18,456 nucleotides of DNA from JAZKIX01 sp040384645 (GTDB taxonomy: Bacteria > Pseudomonadota > Gammaproteobacteria > Burkholderiales > Burkholderiaceae_D), in assembly GCA_040384645.1 (NCBI GenBank), contig JAZKIX010000157.1:1-18456 (forward strand), written 5' to 3'. Under the pieces are notes generated by a model that saw only the letters and a list, made by a program, of their open reading frames with translations, had not been told where the DNA came from and ran no database searches. The position numbers were made by a program, and so were the translations under genes. The first letter of the stretch is position 1, and each line of letters begins with the position of its first letter. Positions 7,415 through 15,270 of the stretch are shown here, in pieces.

Positions 7415-8200
7415 ATGCCTTGGCAAACCCTACACCTCACCCACCAATCGCACGTTGCCACCGTGACCCTAAACCGGCCTGAGGTGCGCAATGCCTTCAA
7501 TGCGGACAGCATTGCCGAGTTGAGGCAGGTTTTCACGCTGCTGGGCCAGGATGAAGCCGTGCGCGCCATCGTGCTGGCAGCCAACGGCAAAGCGTTTTGC
7601 GCCGGGGCGGACTTGCAGTGGATGCAGCAAATGGCGCAGTTTTCGGCAGAGGAAAATCATGCCGATGCCGTACGTCTGGCAACCATGTTGCAAACTATCT
7701 ACCTCTGCCCCAAGCCGGTCGTCGCCAAGGTGCAAGGCGATTGTGTCGGCGGTGGCGTCGGTTTGATTGCCGCCTGCGATATCGTGCTGGCGGCAGATAC
7801 GGCGCATTTTTGCCTGGCGGAAGTCAAGCTCGGCTTGATTCCGGCGACCATTGCGCCGTATGTGATTCGGGCGATGGGACAGCAAGCGGCGCGGCGCTAT
7901 TTTTTGACGGCGGAACGCTTTTCGGCGCAGGAAGCGTATCGGATCGGTTTGCTGCATGAAGTAGTGGCGGCACAGTCCTTGGCAGCAAGCGTGGATGGCG
8001 TAGTGCAAGCCTTGGCCGCCAACGGCCCGCAAGCGCTGCGGCAAGCCAAGGCGCTGGTGCGCGAGATGGCCGGCCGGGCGATCACGGACGAGGTGATGGC
8101 AGACACCGCCAAGCAGATTGCGCAAATCAGGGCTTCGGACGAAGGGCGCGAAGGGGTAAATGCGTTTTTAGAGAAGCGCAAACCGGCCTGGGTGATTTAA
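7415..8200 (+). CDS. liuC: Methylglutaconyl-CoA hydratase (enoyl-CoA hydratase/isomerase family)
   Basis: LiuC converts 3-methylglutaconyl-CoA to HMG-CoA, the step between MCC and HMG-CoA lyase. The 261-residue crotonase fold has the oxyanion-hole segments FCAGADLQWM (61-70) and CVGGGVGL (110-117), then AEVKLGLIPATIAPYVIRAMG, a pattern I associate with LiuC-type hydratases. The glutamate corresponding to Glu164 of rat enoyl-CoA hydratase is Glu136. The position of Glu144 is glycine (GGGVGL rather than GGGxEL), a feature I believe other bacterial LiuC proteins share. The start at 7415 has a weak GAAAG upstream. The stop codon TAA (8198-8200) overlaps the first two bases of copy 2 of the 75-base repeat. 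Substrate assignment rests on neighbours and the AGADLxWM motif. Confidence 0.88.
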   Translation: MPWQTLHLTHQSHVATVTLNRPEVRNAFNADSIAELRQVFTLLGQDEAVRAIVLAANGKAFCAGADLQWMQQMAQFSAEENHADAVRLATMLQTIYLCPKPVVAKVQGDCVGGGVGLIAACDIVLAADTAHFCLAEVKLGLIPATIAPYVIRAMGQQAARRYFLTAERFSAQEAYRIGLLHEVVAAQSLAASVDGVVQALAANGPQALRQAKALVREMAGRAITDEVMADTAKQIAQIRASDEGREGVNAFLEKRKPAWVI

Positions 8201-8273
8201 ATATACTGGATGGTGTATTTTATTTGACGCTTATAATCCGAGCGGGAGGATAGTGTTTTTGCTATATACCCCC
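8199..8273 (+). repeat. 75-base intergenic repeat, copy 2
   Basis: It begins AAATATACT, ends ATATACCCCC and is 75 bases long. Its first two bases are the last two of the liuC stop codon, and it ends 14 bases before the bioA ATG at 8288. ATAC (bases 5-8) and GTAT (17-20) pair across an 8-base loop; ATAG (52-55) and CTAT (64-67) form a local stem, with GGG (46-48) facing the terminal Cs. The 42-48 block reads GAGCGGG here. Confidence 0.85.
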
Positions 8274-8287
8274 GATAATTTAATGCA

Positions 8288-9676
8288 ATGCATGAGGCTT
8301 ATGGAGGCATTTTGGCTTTGAATGTGTCAAACACCCAATCCGACTGGGTCGCGCGCAGCCTGCGCAGCGTGTGGCATCCCTGCACGCAAATGCAGCATCA
8401 CGAAACGGTGCCGCTGATCCCAGTCAGCCACGGCCGCGGCGCTTGGCTGTACGACGCCGATGGTAAGCGCTATCTGGATGCCATCAGTTCGTGGTGGGTC
8501 AACCTGTTCGGCCATGCCAACCCGCGCATCAATGCCGCGCTGAAAGATCAGCTCGACCAGCTGGAACACGCGATGCTGGCCGGTTTCACGCATCAGCCGG
8601 TGATCGAATTATCGGAGCAACTATCGCAACGGACGGGCGGCGTGCTGGGACATTGTTTCTACGCGTCTGACGGTGCGTCGGCGGTCGAGATTGCGCTGAA
8701 AATGAGTTTTCATGCCTGGCGCAACGCGGGCCAGACCGAGAAGCAAGAATTCATTTGCTTGCAAGGCAGTTATCACGGCGAAACCATCGGCGCCTTGGCG
8801 GTGACCGATGTGGCGCTGTTTCGGGATGCCTATGGGCCGCTGCTGCGGCAATCGCATGTGGTGACCTCGCCCGATGCACGTCAGGCCCGTGATGGTGAGT
8901 CGGCGGCGGATGTGGCGCAGCGTGCCGCCAACGATCTGGAAACCTTGTTGCAGCAACGCGGCGCACATATCGCGGCGCTGATTATCGAGCCGCTGGTGCA
9001 ATGCGCCACCGGCATGGCGATGCACGATCCGGTTTATCTGCGTCTGGTGCGGGCGCTGTGCGACAAATATCAGGTGCATTTGATTTTTGATGAAATCGCA
9101 GTCGGCTGCGGGCGTACCGGGACATTTTTCGCCAGCGAACAGGCTACGCTCGACGGTCAACAGGTATGGCCCGATTTCGTCTGCCTGTCCAAAGGCATCA
9201 GCGGCGGTTACTTGCCGCTGTCCCTGGTGATGACGCGCGAATCGATTTATCAGGCGTTTTATAGCGCAGATGTGAGGCGCGGCTTTTTGCATTCGCATTC
9301 GTACACCGGCAATCCGCTGGCGTGCCGGGCAGCGCTGGCGACGCTGGCGATTTTTGAGGAAGACGATGTGCTTAATAAAAACAAACAGCGGGCGGCGCGC
9401 TTGACGCTGGCGCTGGCGCCTTTGGCGCAGCATGCCAAGGTGCAGCATTTCCGCCAGCGCGGCATGATCTGGGCTTTCGATGCCGTGATCGACGATGCGG
9501 CAGCGGCTGCGACTTTTTCACGCCGGTTTTTCAGCAAGGCATTGGAACAAGAGTTGTTGCTGCGCCCGATCGGTCGCACGGTCTACCTGATGCCGCCGTA
9601 TATTCTGGACGATGGCGAAATAGATACGCTTGCGACCCGTACCCAAGCCGTGTTTGAACAAGTCATCGGAGGCTAA
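8288..9676 (+). CDS. bioA: Adenosylmethionine-8-amino-7-oxononanoate aminotransferase (DAPA synthase)
   Basis: BioA transfers the amino group of S-adenosylmethionine to KAPA to give 7,8-diaminopelargonate in biotin synthesis. This is a class III PLP aminotransferase of normal length (462 residues). WHPCTQM near the N-terminus and SSWWVNLFGHANP (67-79) are BioA signatures. YASDGASAVEIALKM lines the cofactor site, FDEI holds the PLP-binding Asp268, and CLSKGISGGYLPLS holds the Schiff-base Lys302. The start is uncertain. ATG 8288 gives the listed protein, but the only good ribosome binding site, GGAGG at 8303-8307, points to TTG 8312 or TTG 8318, which would drop 8-10 poorly conserved residues. 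It leads a tight bioA-bioD-bioB run, with bioD 1 base after its stop. Confidence 0.95.
   Translation: MHEAYGGILALNVSNTQSDWVARSLRSVWHPCTQMQHHETVPLIPVSHGRGAWLYDADGKRYLDAISSWWVNLFGHANPRINAALKDQLDQLEHAMLAGFTHQPVIELSEQLSQRTGGVLGHCFYASDGASAVEIALKMSFHAWRNAGQTEKQEFICLQGSYHGETIGALAVTDVALFRDAYGPLLRQSHVVTSPDARQARDGESAADVAQRAANDLETLLQQRGAHIAALIIEPLVQCATGMAMHDPVYLRLVRALCDKYQVHLIFDEIAVGCGRTGTFFASEQATLDGQQVWPDFVCLSKGISGGYLPLSLVMTRESIYQAFYSADVRRGFLHSHSYTGNPLACRAALATLAIFEEDDVLNKNKQRAARLTLALAPLAQHAKVQHFRQRGMIWAFDAVIDDAAAAATFSRRFFSKALEQELLLRPIGRTVYLMPPYILDDGEIDTLATRTQAVFEQVIGG
8303..8307 (+). promoter_or_regulatory. Strong ribosome binding site inside the annotated bioA start
   Basis: GGAGG lies 15 bases after ATG 8288 and 4 bases before in-frame TTG 8312 (10 before TTG 8318). 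It suggests that bioA may start at a TTG rather than the upstream ATG. Confidence 0.5.
9667..9672 (+). promoter_or_regulatory. bioD ribosome binding site within the bioA 3' end
   Basis: CGGAGG lies inside the last bioA codons, 5 bases before ATG 9678, and fixes the bioD start there rather than at an upstream in-frame start at 9630. Confidence 0.75.
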
Positions 9677-9677
9677 A

Positions 9678-10379
9678 ATGAGTGCCCAATTTGCCTGTTT
9701 TGTGACCGGTACCGATACTGAAATCGGCAAGACTTTAATTTCCAGCGCACTGGTTCATGCTCTTTGCCAGACTGGCTTAAAGGCAGTGGGCATGAAGCCG
9801 GTGGCGGCCGGCGCCAGCTTGCAGGACGGCGTCTGGCACAATGACGACGTTGACCGGCTGGCGCAAGCGTCTAATTTGCACTTGCCGCAAGCCTTGACCG
9901 CACCGTATCTATTGCGTCAGGCTACCGCGCCGCACATCGCGGCCAAGCAAGAAGGGGTGAGCATCGAGATTGCGCATATTCTTGATTGCTATGGCCAACT
10001 GTTGCGGCTGGCCGAAGCGGTTGTGGTGGAAGGCGTCGGCGGCTTTCGGGTGCCTTTGTCAGATGGCGCAGACACTGCCGATCTGGCGCAGCGGCTCGAT
10101 TTGCCAGTGATTCTGGTGGTCGGCTTGCGGCTCGGCTGCCTTAACCATGCCTTGCTTACGGTGGATGAAATCGCCGCGCGTGGTCTGGTACTGGCCGGTT
10201 GGGTCGCCAATGTCGTTGATATCGGCATGCCGTATCTGGAAGATAATATCGAGGCATTGGAAGCACGCATCAACGCTCCCTTGCTCGGCCGGGTGCCGCG
10301 TCTGGCGTTGCCGAGCGCGGCTGAAGCGGCCATGCATCTGGATTTTTCGGTTTTGCCGGGCTGGCCGAAGCTTGATTAA
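9678..10379 (+). CDS. bioD: ATP-dependent dethiobiotin synthetase
   Basis: BioD closes the ureido ring of 7,8-diaminopelargonate using CO2 and ATP to make dethiobiotin. The 233 residues match the family length. GTDTEIGKT (11-19) is the P-loop, KPVAAG (Lys40) is the substrate and phosphate-binding segment, and EGVGGFRVPLS (118-128) is the second conserved BioD motif. The open frame extends upstream to 9630, but ATG 9678 has CGGAGG at the right distance and begins with the expected short leader before the P-loop. It starts 1 base after the bioA stop and ends 29 bases before bioB, so the three form an operon. Nothing is missing or unusual. Confidence 0.95.
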   Translation: MSAQFACFVTGTDTEIGKTLISSALVHALCQTGLKAVGMKPVAAGASLQDGVWHNDDVDRLAQASNLHLPQALTAPYLLRQATAPHIAAKQEGVSIEIAHILDCYGQLLRLAEAVVVEGVGGFRVPLSDGADTADLAQRLDLPVILVVGLRLGCLNHALLTVDEIAARGLVLAGWVANVVDIGMPYLEDNIEALEARINAPLLGRVPRLALPSAAEAAMHLDFSVLPGWPKLD

Positions 10380-10396
10380 ATTTTTGTATTTGAATG

Positions 10397-10403
10397 AAGG
10401 AAG
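10397..10403 (+). promoter_or_regulatory. bioB ribosome binding site
   Basis: AAGGAAG lies 5 bases before ATG 10409. It overlaps codons 2-4 of a frame starting at ATG 10394, which makes the downstream ATG the likelier start. Confidence 0.7.
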
Positions 10404-10408
10404 CATCC

Positions 10409-11452
10409 ATGTCTCAACTTGCCGAATCCCACGCCGTTGCCTTTCATCCTGCCGCTAAAGCTATCAGCGTGCCCGTTGACGCCACCTGGCCTGTCGACGA
10501 AGTGCTGGCTCTGTTTGAGCTGCCATTCACCGATCTGATGTTCCAGGCACAGCAAGTACATCGCGCTCATTTCGTCGCCGGCGATGTCGAGTTGGCGACC
10601 CTGCTCTCGATCAAGACCGGCGGCTGCGAAGAAGATTGCGGCTATTGCCCGCAAGCGGCGCGCTACGACACCGGCGTCGAAGCCAAAAAAATCTTGGGCA
10701 TCGAAACTGTGCTGGAAGCTGCGCGCGAAGCCAAGGCCAATGGCGCGACGCGCTTTTGCATGGGCGCCGCCTGGCGCCAGCCGAAAGACCGGGACATGGA
10801 AAAAGTGGAAGAAATGGTGCGCGAAGTGAAAGCGCTCGGCATGGAAACCTGTGCCACGCTGGGCATGCTGGCCGAAGGGCAAGCCGCAAGGCTGAAGGAA
10901 GCCGGCCTCGATTATTACAACCATAACCTCGACACCGCGCCCGAGTTTTATCAGAATGTCATTTCCACCCGCGCCTATCAAGACCGGCTCGACACCCTCG
11001 GCCGGGTGCGCGACGCGGGCTTGAAAGTGTGTTGCGGCGGCATCGTCGGCATGGGCGAATCACGCCGCCAGCGCGCCGAACTCATCGCCCAACTGGCTAA
11101 CTTGAACCCTTATCCCGAATCGGTGCCGGTCAATCACTTGGTACAAGTCGAAGGCACACCGCTGCACGGTATCGACCCGCTCGACCCGCTTGAATTCGTC
11201 CGCACCATTGCCGTGGCCCGCATTACCATGCCCAAAGCACGCGTGCGCCTGTCGGCCGGGCGGCGCCAGATGGGAGAAGTGGTACAGGCGATGTGCTTTT
11301 TAGCCGGTGCCAATTCGATTTTTTATGGCGATAAATTGCTCACTACAGGCAATCCGGATGCTGAAGATGATCGGGCGTTGCTGGCGAAACTGGGTTTGAA
11401 GACGCATGGGGCGGTGCTTAGTTCGGCACCGAAGGCGAGTTGCGGCGGTTGA
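10409..11452 (+). CDS. bioB: Biotin synthase (radical SAM)
   Basis: BioB inserts sulfur into dethiobiotin to form biotin, using a radical-SAM [4Fe-4S] cluster and a second sacrificial Fe-S cluster. The 347 residues are the normal length. GGCEEDCGYCPQ carries the CxxxCxxC cluster cysteines (Cys73, Cys77, Cys80). YNHNLDTAPEFY, CCGGIVGMGE, PVNHLVQVEGTPL and RLSAGRRQMG are the other BioB signatures, the last holding the conserved arginine near the second cluster. The C-terminus (SIFYGDKLLTTGNP) is typical. ATG 10409 is chosen over ATG 10394 because of the AAGGAAG at 10397-10403. It is the third gene of the bio operon; bioF, bioC and bioH are not in the window. Confidence 0.96.
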   Translation: MSQLAESHAVAFHPAAKAISVPVDATWPVDEVLALFELPFTDLMFQAQQVHRAHFVAGDVELATLLSIKTGGCEEDCGYCPQAARYDTGVEAKKILGIETVLEAAREAKANGATRFCMGAAWRQPKDRDMEKVEEMVREVKALGMETCATLGMLAEGQAARLKEAGLDYYNHNLDTAPEFYQNVISTRAYQDRLDTLGRVRDAGLKVCCGGIVGMGESRRQRAELIAQLANLNPYPESVPVNHLVQVEGTPLHGIDPLDPLEFVRTIAVARITMPKARVRLSAGRRQMGEVVQAMCFLAGANSIFYGDKLLTTGNPDAEDDRALLAKLGLKTHGAVLSSAPKASCGG

Positions 11453-11470
11453 TTTTTTTAAAAGTTCGAC

Positions 11471-11890
11471 ATGCCGGTGCTACGGATTAGCTTGAGTTGG
11501 AAGCGGCTTGCCTTGATAACTTCAGCCATCATCGTGTTGGCGACCATGGGGTTTGTGGTTTATTTAATAAATACACCGGTTCATAGCAATGGACGACTTC
11601 ATCGCACAATGCACGACCTGACTCAGATCGATCTATGCCTTGCACTTTTTCAACAGGATTTCAAACGATATCCATCCACAGCCGAGGGCCTGCAAAAGTT
11701 ATGTGAAAGAAATGCGCAAGGAGAATCGTATATCCTAATTTCCTTGCCACAGGACGGATGGGGCCACGATTTCATCTATCGCGAAACTCCTAATGCCACC
11801 CATCCCTATGTGCTTTATTCGATCGGTGAAAACGGTATTGACGAGCGCGGCGCAGGGGATGATATTGATATTTGGGCGCAAGAGAAGTAG
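11471..11890 (+). CDS. Small membrane-anchored GspG-like pseudopilin domain protein
   Basis: This 139-residue protein has one N-terminal membrane helix (about residues 13-33) followed by a type II secretion GspG-like domain. The domain shows YPSTAEGLQKL, DGWGHDFIY, YVLYSIGENGIDERGAGDDI and a final Trp, close to the calcium-binding C-terminal part of major pseudopilins. The prepilin peptidase motif (G/FTLxE) is missing, and the N-terminus MPVLRISLSWKR is not a prepilin leader. It is therefore probably a membrane-anchored relative rather than an assembled pseudopilin. No other secretion genes are nearby. It starts 18 bases after bioB with no clear ribosome binding site and may be read through from the bio operon. 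Copy 3 of the repeat starts 33 bases after its stop. Its function is unknown. Confidence 0.75.
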   Translation: MPVLRISLSWKRLALITSAIIVLATMGFVVYLINTPVHSNGRLHRTMHDLTQIDLCLALFQQDFKRYPSTAEGLQKLCERNAQGESYILISLPQDGWGHDFIYRETPNATHPYVLYSIGENGIDERGAGDDIDIWAQEK

Positions 11891-11923
11891 CTTGAAAAGT
11901 GTCTTTGAGTGATTTTTTGATGT

Positions 11924-11998
11924 AAATATACTCGCATGTGTATTTTTAAAGGTGCAATAAAAACGTGCGGCAGAGTGGGTGTTTTGGCATATACCCCC
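11924..11998 (+). repeat. 75-base intergenic repeat, copy 3
   Basis: It begins AAATATACT, ends ATATACCCCC and is 75 bases long. AAATATAC (bases 1-8) and GTATTTTT (17-24) pair at seven of eight positions across an 8-base loop, the best 5' stem of the four. GTGGGTG (52-58) pairs with CATATAC (65-71) at six of seven positions counting wobbles. It lies between the pseudopilin gene and liuD, 88 bases before the liuD start, and with copy 2 brackets the biotin block in direct orientation. Confidence 0.85.
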
Positions 11999-12074
11999 TG
12001 ATTTATCTGAAATTAAGTGGGGAAGTAAGGCGCGCCACATTCCCTCCTCTTTCGATACAGCGGTTTTTGCGACC

Positions 12075-12080
12075 AAGGTG
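12075..12080 (+). promoter_or_regulatory. liuD ribosome binding site
   Basis: AAGGTG lies 6 bases before ATG 12087. With family alignment (MFQKILIANRGEIA is the usual start) it rules out the upstream in-frame start at 11979, which would fall inside repeat copy 3. Confidence 0.7.
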
Positions 12081-12086
12081 ACATCC

Positions 12087-14114
12087 ATGTTCCAGAAAAT
12101 CCTGATCGCCAACCGTGGCGAAATCGCTTGCCGAGTCGCTGCCACTGCGCGGCGGCTCGGGGTCAAGACGGTCGCGGTGTATTCCGAGGCCGACGCCAAT
12201 AGCAAACACGTCGCGGTGTGCGACCAAGCCATCTTGCTCGGCGCCGCGCCAGCTGCCGACAGTTACCTCCACATTGAAAAAATCATCGCCGCTGCCCTCA
12301 GCAGCGGGGCGCAAGCGGTGCATCCGGGCTATGGGTTCTTATCCGAGAATCCCGCATTTGCCGACGCTTGCAGCCAGGCTGGCTTGGTTTTCATCGGCCC
12401 GCCAGCCGCAGCGATGCGCGCCATGGGTTTGAAATCGGCGGCCAAAGCCTTGATGGAAGCGGCCAGCGTGCCGCTGCTGCCGGGCTATCACGGCGCGCGT
12501 CAGGATGCCCAATTCCTGCTGGCCGAGGCGGAAACGATTGGCTATCCAGTCTTGCTCAAACCCAGCGCCGGCGGTGGCGGCAAGGGTATGCGGGTGGTCG
12601 AATCGGCTGCCGGTTTTGCCGCCGCGCTGACTTCTTGCAAGCGCGAAGCGACTAGCGCATTCGGCAACGACCATGTGCTGATCGAAAAATACCTGCAACC
12701 CGCGCGCCATATCGAGATTCAGATTTTTGCCGATACGCTGGGCAATTGTGTGCACCTGTTCGAGCGCGATTGTTCGGTGCAGCGGCGTCATCAAAAAGTG
12801 CTGGAAGAATCGCCCGCGCCCGGTCTTAGCCCAGAGCGCCGCGCCGCAATGGGTGCGGCGGCGATTGCAGCGGCGCAATCGGTCGGCTATGTCGGCGCCG
12901 GCACGGTCGAATTTATCGTGGCCGCCGATGGCAGTTTTTATTTCATGGAAATGAATACCCGCTTGCAAGTGGAGCATCCGGTGACCGAAATGGTGCTTGG
13001 CCTCGACTTGGTTGAATGGCAGTTGCTAGTGGCGTGCGGTGGCGCCTTGCCTTTGCCGCAGGCGGCCTTGAGCCAGCGCGGCCATGCGATTGAGGCGCGT
13101 ATCTATGCAGAAAATCCGGCCAAGGGATTCTTGCCCTCGATCGGCACGCTGCAGTATTTGGCCATGCCTGATGCACTCAGCTTCGCGCTCAAATCCGACG
13201 CTGCGCAAACTGCAGCGGTCAGGGTCGATTCCGGGGTGCGCCAGGGTGACACGATTTCAGCTTTTTACGACCCGATGATTGCCAAGCTGATCGTCTGGGG
13301 CGCGGACCGGGCGCAGGCGTTGGCAGGCATGGCGCAAGCGCTGGAGGGCGTGCAAATTGTCGGTGTGGAAACCAATACCGCGTTCTTGCAGCGCCTCATT
13401 GCCAGCCCCGCTTTTACCAATGCCGAACTCGACACCGGCTTGATCGAGCGCCATCAAGCAACTTTGCTGGCAGTGCCGCAGCCGGCGACGGTAGCAACGC
13501 TGGCCCTGGCCTGTATTGCATTGCTACAGTCGGAAGCCGCGGCCGGATCATCTGCGCCAGCCGATCCATGGGACTGCAGGTCGGGCTGGCGTTTGAATAG
13601 CGTATTGCAACGGCGCTTGCGCTGGTCCGATGCGGTGGCTACTTATACCGTTTTGCTCAGCTACCGGCGCGACGATTATTTGCTGGACATCGATGGCAAG
13701 CAATTTTCGCTAGGCTTGCAACCATCCGACTCTAAGGATGACTCGCTGAACCTTCAACTGCTGCTGGACGCCAGCATCGTCAAAGGCACGGTGATCCGAC
13801 ACGACGCGCGCTTCCATGTATTTAACGCTGGCCTGCATACCCCATTGCAATACCTTGATCCGCTGGCCCATGCTGCAACGGCGGAAGTGCAAGATGGCCG
13901 CCTGACTGCGCCGATGTCGGGCAAAGTGGTGGCGCTGCTGGTCAAGCCCGGCCAAGCGGTGAAAAAAGGCGCGCCGCTGGTCACCATCGAAGCCATGAAA
14001 ATGGAACATACCGTGACCGCGCCGCACGATGGCGTGGTCGAACAATTGCTGTATGCCTGCGGCGACCAGGTCAGCGATGGTGCGGCCTTGCTGCGCTTGG
14101 CGGCGCATGCGTGA
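12087..14114 (+). CDS. liuD: 3-Methylcrotonyl-CoA carboxylase, biotin-carboxylase/biotin-carrier (alpha) subunit
   Basis: LiuD carboxylates its own biotin with bicarbonate and ATP and hands the carboxyl group to LiuB. The 675 residues show the biotin carboxylase domain first: ILIANRGEIACRV (5-17), HPGYGFLSEN (79-88), the ATP-grasp glycine loop KPSAGGGGKGM (158-168), HQKVLEESPAPG (235-246) and the catalytic EMNTRLQVEHPVTE (288-301). A linker follows, then a C-terminal biotinyl domain with EAMKMEH, biotin being attached to Lys638. Length and order fit MCC or geranyl-CoA carboxylase alpha subunits; MCC is favoured by LiuB, LiuC and MvaB. It lies directly after the bio operon, whose product it needs. 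A 138-base gap with no clear signal separates it from ghrA. Confidence 0.94.
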   Translation: MFQKILIANRGEIACRVAATARRLGVKTVAVYSEADANSKHVAVCDQAILLGAAPAADSYLHIEKIIAAALSSGAQAVHPGYGFLSENPAFADACSQAGLVFIGPPAAAMRAMGLKSAAKALMEAASVPLLPGYHGARQDAQFLLAEAETIGYPVLLKPSAGGGGKGMRVVESAAGFAAALTSCKREATSAFGNDHVLIEKYLQPARHIEIQIFADTLGNCVHLFERDCSVQRRHQKVLEESPAPGLSPERRAAMGAAAIAAAQSVGYVGAGTVEFIVAADGSFYFMEMNTRLQVEHPVTEMVLGLDLVEWQLLVACGGALPLPQAALSQRGHAIEARIYAENPAKGFLPSIGTLQYLAMPDALSFALKSDAAQTAAVRVDSGVRQGDTISAFYDPMIAKLIVWGADRAQALAGMAQALEGVQIVGVETNTAFLQRLIASPAFTNAELDTGLIERHQATLLAVPQPATVATLALACIALLQSEAAAGSSAPADPWDCRSGWRLNSVLQRRLRWSDAVATYTVLLSYRRDDYLLDIDGKQFSLGLQPSDSKDDSLNLQLLLDASIVKGTVIRHDARFHVFNAGLHTPLQYLDPLAHAATAEVQDGRLTAPMSGKVVALLVKPGQAVKKGAPLVTIEAMKMEHTVTAPHDGVVEQLLYACGDQVSDGAALLRLAAHA

Positions 14115-14252
14115 GCGATTGCCGCGTTAAAATTATCCAGCTAATTATCTAACCGCTTATCGAACCCACGGGCATGGGTATTAATCAAAATCACGTGGAT
14201 TCAATTCAATTGCTTCAATTCCGCCCCAAGCCACATTTTCATGAAATAGATC

Positions 14253-15194
14253 ATGCGCATTATCTTTTACAGTCCCGACAATCATATTCAAGCGTGGCTC
14301 GACGGTTTCACAGCCTTGATGCCGGAAGCTCAATTACACGTCTGGCGCGAGGGCGATGAACGGGCCGCAGCGATAGCGGCCGACTACGCCATCTTGTGGC
14401 GTCCGCCGGCCGCCTTATTGCAAGGGCGTAGCGATTTGAAAGCTATTTTCAATCTTGGCGCCGGCGTCGATGCGATCTTGAAACTAGGCAGCGCCTTGCC
14501 AGCCAACGTGCCCATCATCCGCCTGGACGATGCTGGTATGGGGGTGCAAATGGCGGAATATGTTAGTCACGCAGTGTTGCGCTACATGCGCCGTTTCGAT
14601 GAATATGAATTGCAGCGCAGCAGCAAGCAATGGCAATTCTTGCCGCCGCATGAAAAGCAGGATTTTACGGTTGGCATCCTCGGTATCGGCGTGCTGGGCA
14701 AGCGGATTGCCGCAGCGCTGGCGCAATTTGAATTGCCCGTGCGTAGCTGGAGCCGCAATCCCAAGTCATTGCCGGGTATCACATGTTTTGACGGCACAGA
14801 CGGTTTGGATCAGTTTTTAAGCGGCACCCGGGTACTGGTGTGCGCCCTGCCATTGACGTCAGATACCGAAAACATCCTGGATCGCGCCACGCTGTCGAAA
14901 CTGCCGCGTGGTGCATACCTCATCAATGTCGCGCGCGGCGGCCATCTGGCTGAAGCGGAATTGCTGGCGCTGATCAGGTCGGGCCATATCGCTGGTGCCA
15001 CGCTCGATGTGTTCCGGCATGAGCCGTTGCCGCAGCAACATCCATTCTGGGACGAGCCGCGTATCACCATCACGCCGCATATGGCAGCCACCACTTTGCG
15101 CAACGACAGCATCCCGCAAATCGTCGGCAAAATCCGTGCGCTGGAACGCGGCGAGGCGGTGGCGGGCGTGGTTGATCGCGATGCAGGTTATTAA
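14253..15194 (+). CDS. ghrA: Glyoxylate/hydroxypyruvate reductase A (D-2-hydroxyacid dehydrogenase family)
   Basis: This 313-residue NAD(P)H-dependent reductase probably converts glyoxylate to glycolate and hydroxypyruvate to glycerate. The N-terminal segment FNLGAGVDAIL (66-76) and the Rossmann motif GIGVLG (144-149) are typical of GhrA. SRNP (167-170) after the second strand suggests NADPH preference. The catalytic triad is present: Arg228 in NVARGG, Glu257 in FRHEPLP and His276 in TPHMAA. No convincing ribosome binding site precedes ATG 14253. It lies between liuD and mvaB, where it has no obvious step in leucine breakdown, but it fits with aceK as a glyoxylate-related function. Other 2-hydroxyacid substrates are possible. 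Confidence 0.87.
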   Translation: MRIIFYSPDNHIQAWLDGFTALMPEAQLHVWREGDERAAAIAADYAILWRPPAALLQGRSDLKAIFNLGAGVDAILKLGSALPANVPIIRLDDAGMGVQMAEYVSHAVLRYMRRFDEYELQRSSKQWQFLPPHEKQDFTVGILGIGVLGKRIAAALAQFELPVRSWSRNPKSLPGITCFDGTDGLDQFLSGTRVLVCALPLTSDTENILDRATLSKLPRGAYLINVARGGHLAEAELLALIRSGHIAGATLDVFRHEPLPQQHPFWDEPRITITPHMAATTLRNDSIPQIVGKIRALERGEAVAGVVDRDAGY

Positions 15195-15270
15195 GCGACG
15201 CACAGATATGGCCGGCATCGGTTTTAAGTCACATTTTTAATGTCAAATGTATCGAACCCAAGGACAGTGA

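Noticed and set aside
8199..8273. Integron attC site
   Set aside because: The core sites RYYYAAC and GTTRRRY are absent, and the flanking modules hold several genes rather than single cassettes.
11981..11998. TTTTGGCATATACCCCC in the repeat as a sigma-54 promoter
   Set aside because: TGGCA is present in copies 3 and 4, but the TTGCA half at the required spacing is missing.
11979..12086. 36-residue N-terminal extension of LiuD
   Set aside because: It begins inside repeat copy 3, has no ribosome binding site, and the family starts at MFQKILIANRGE.
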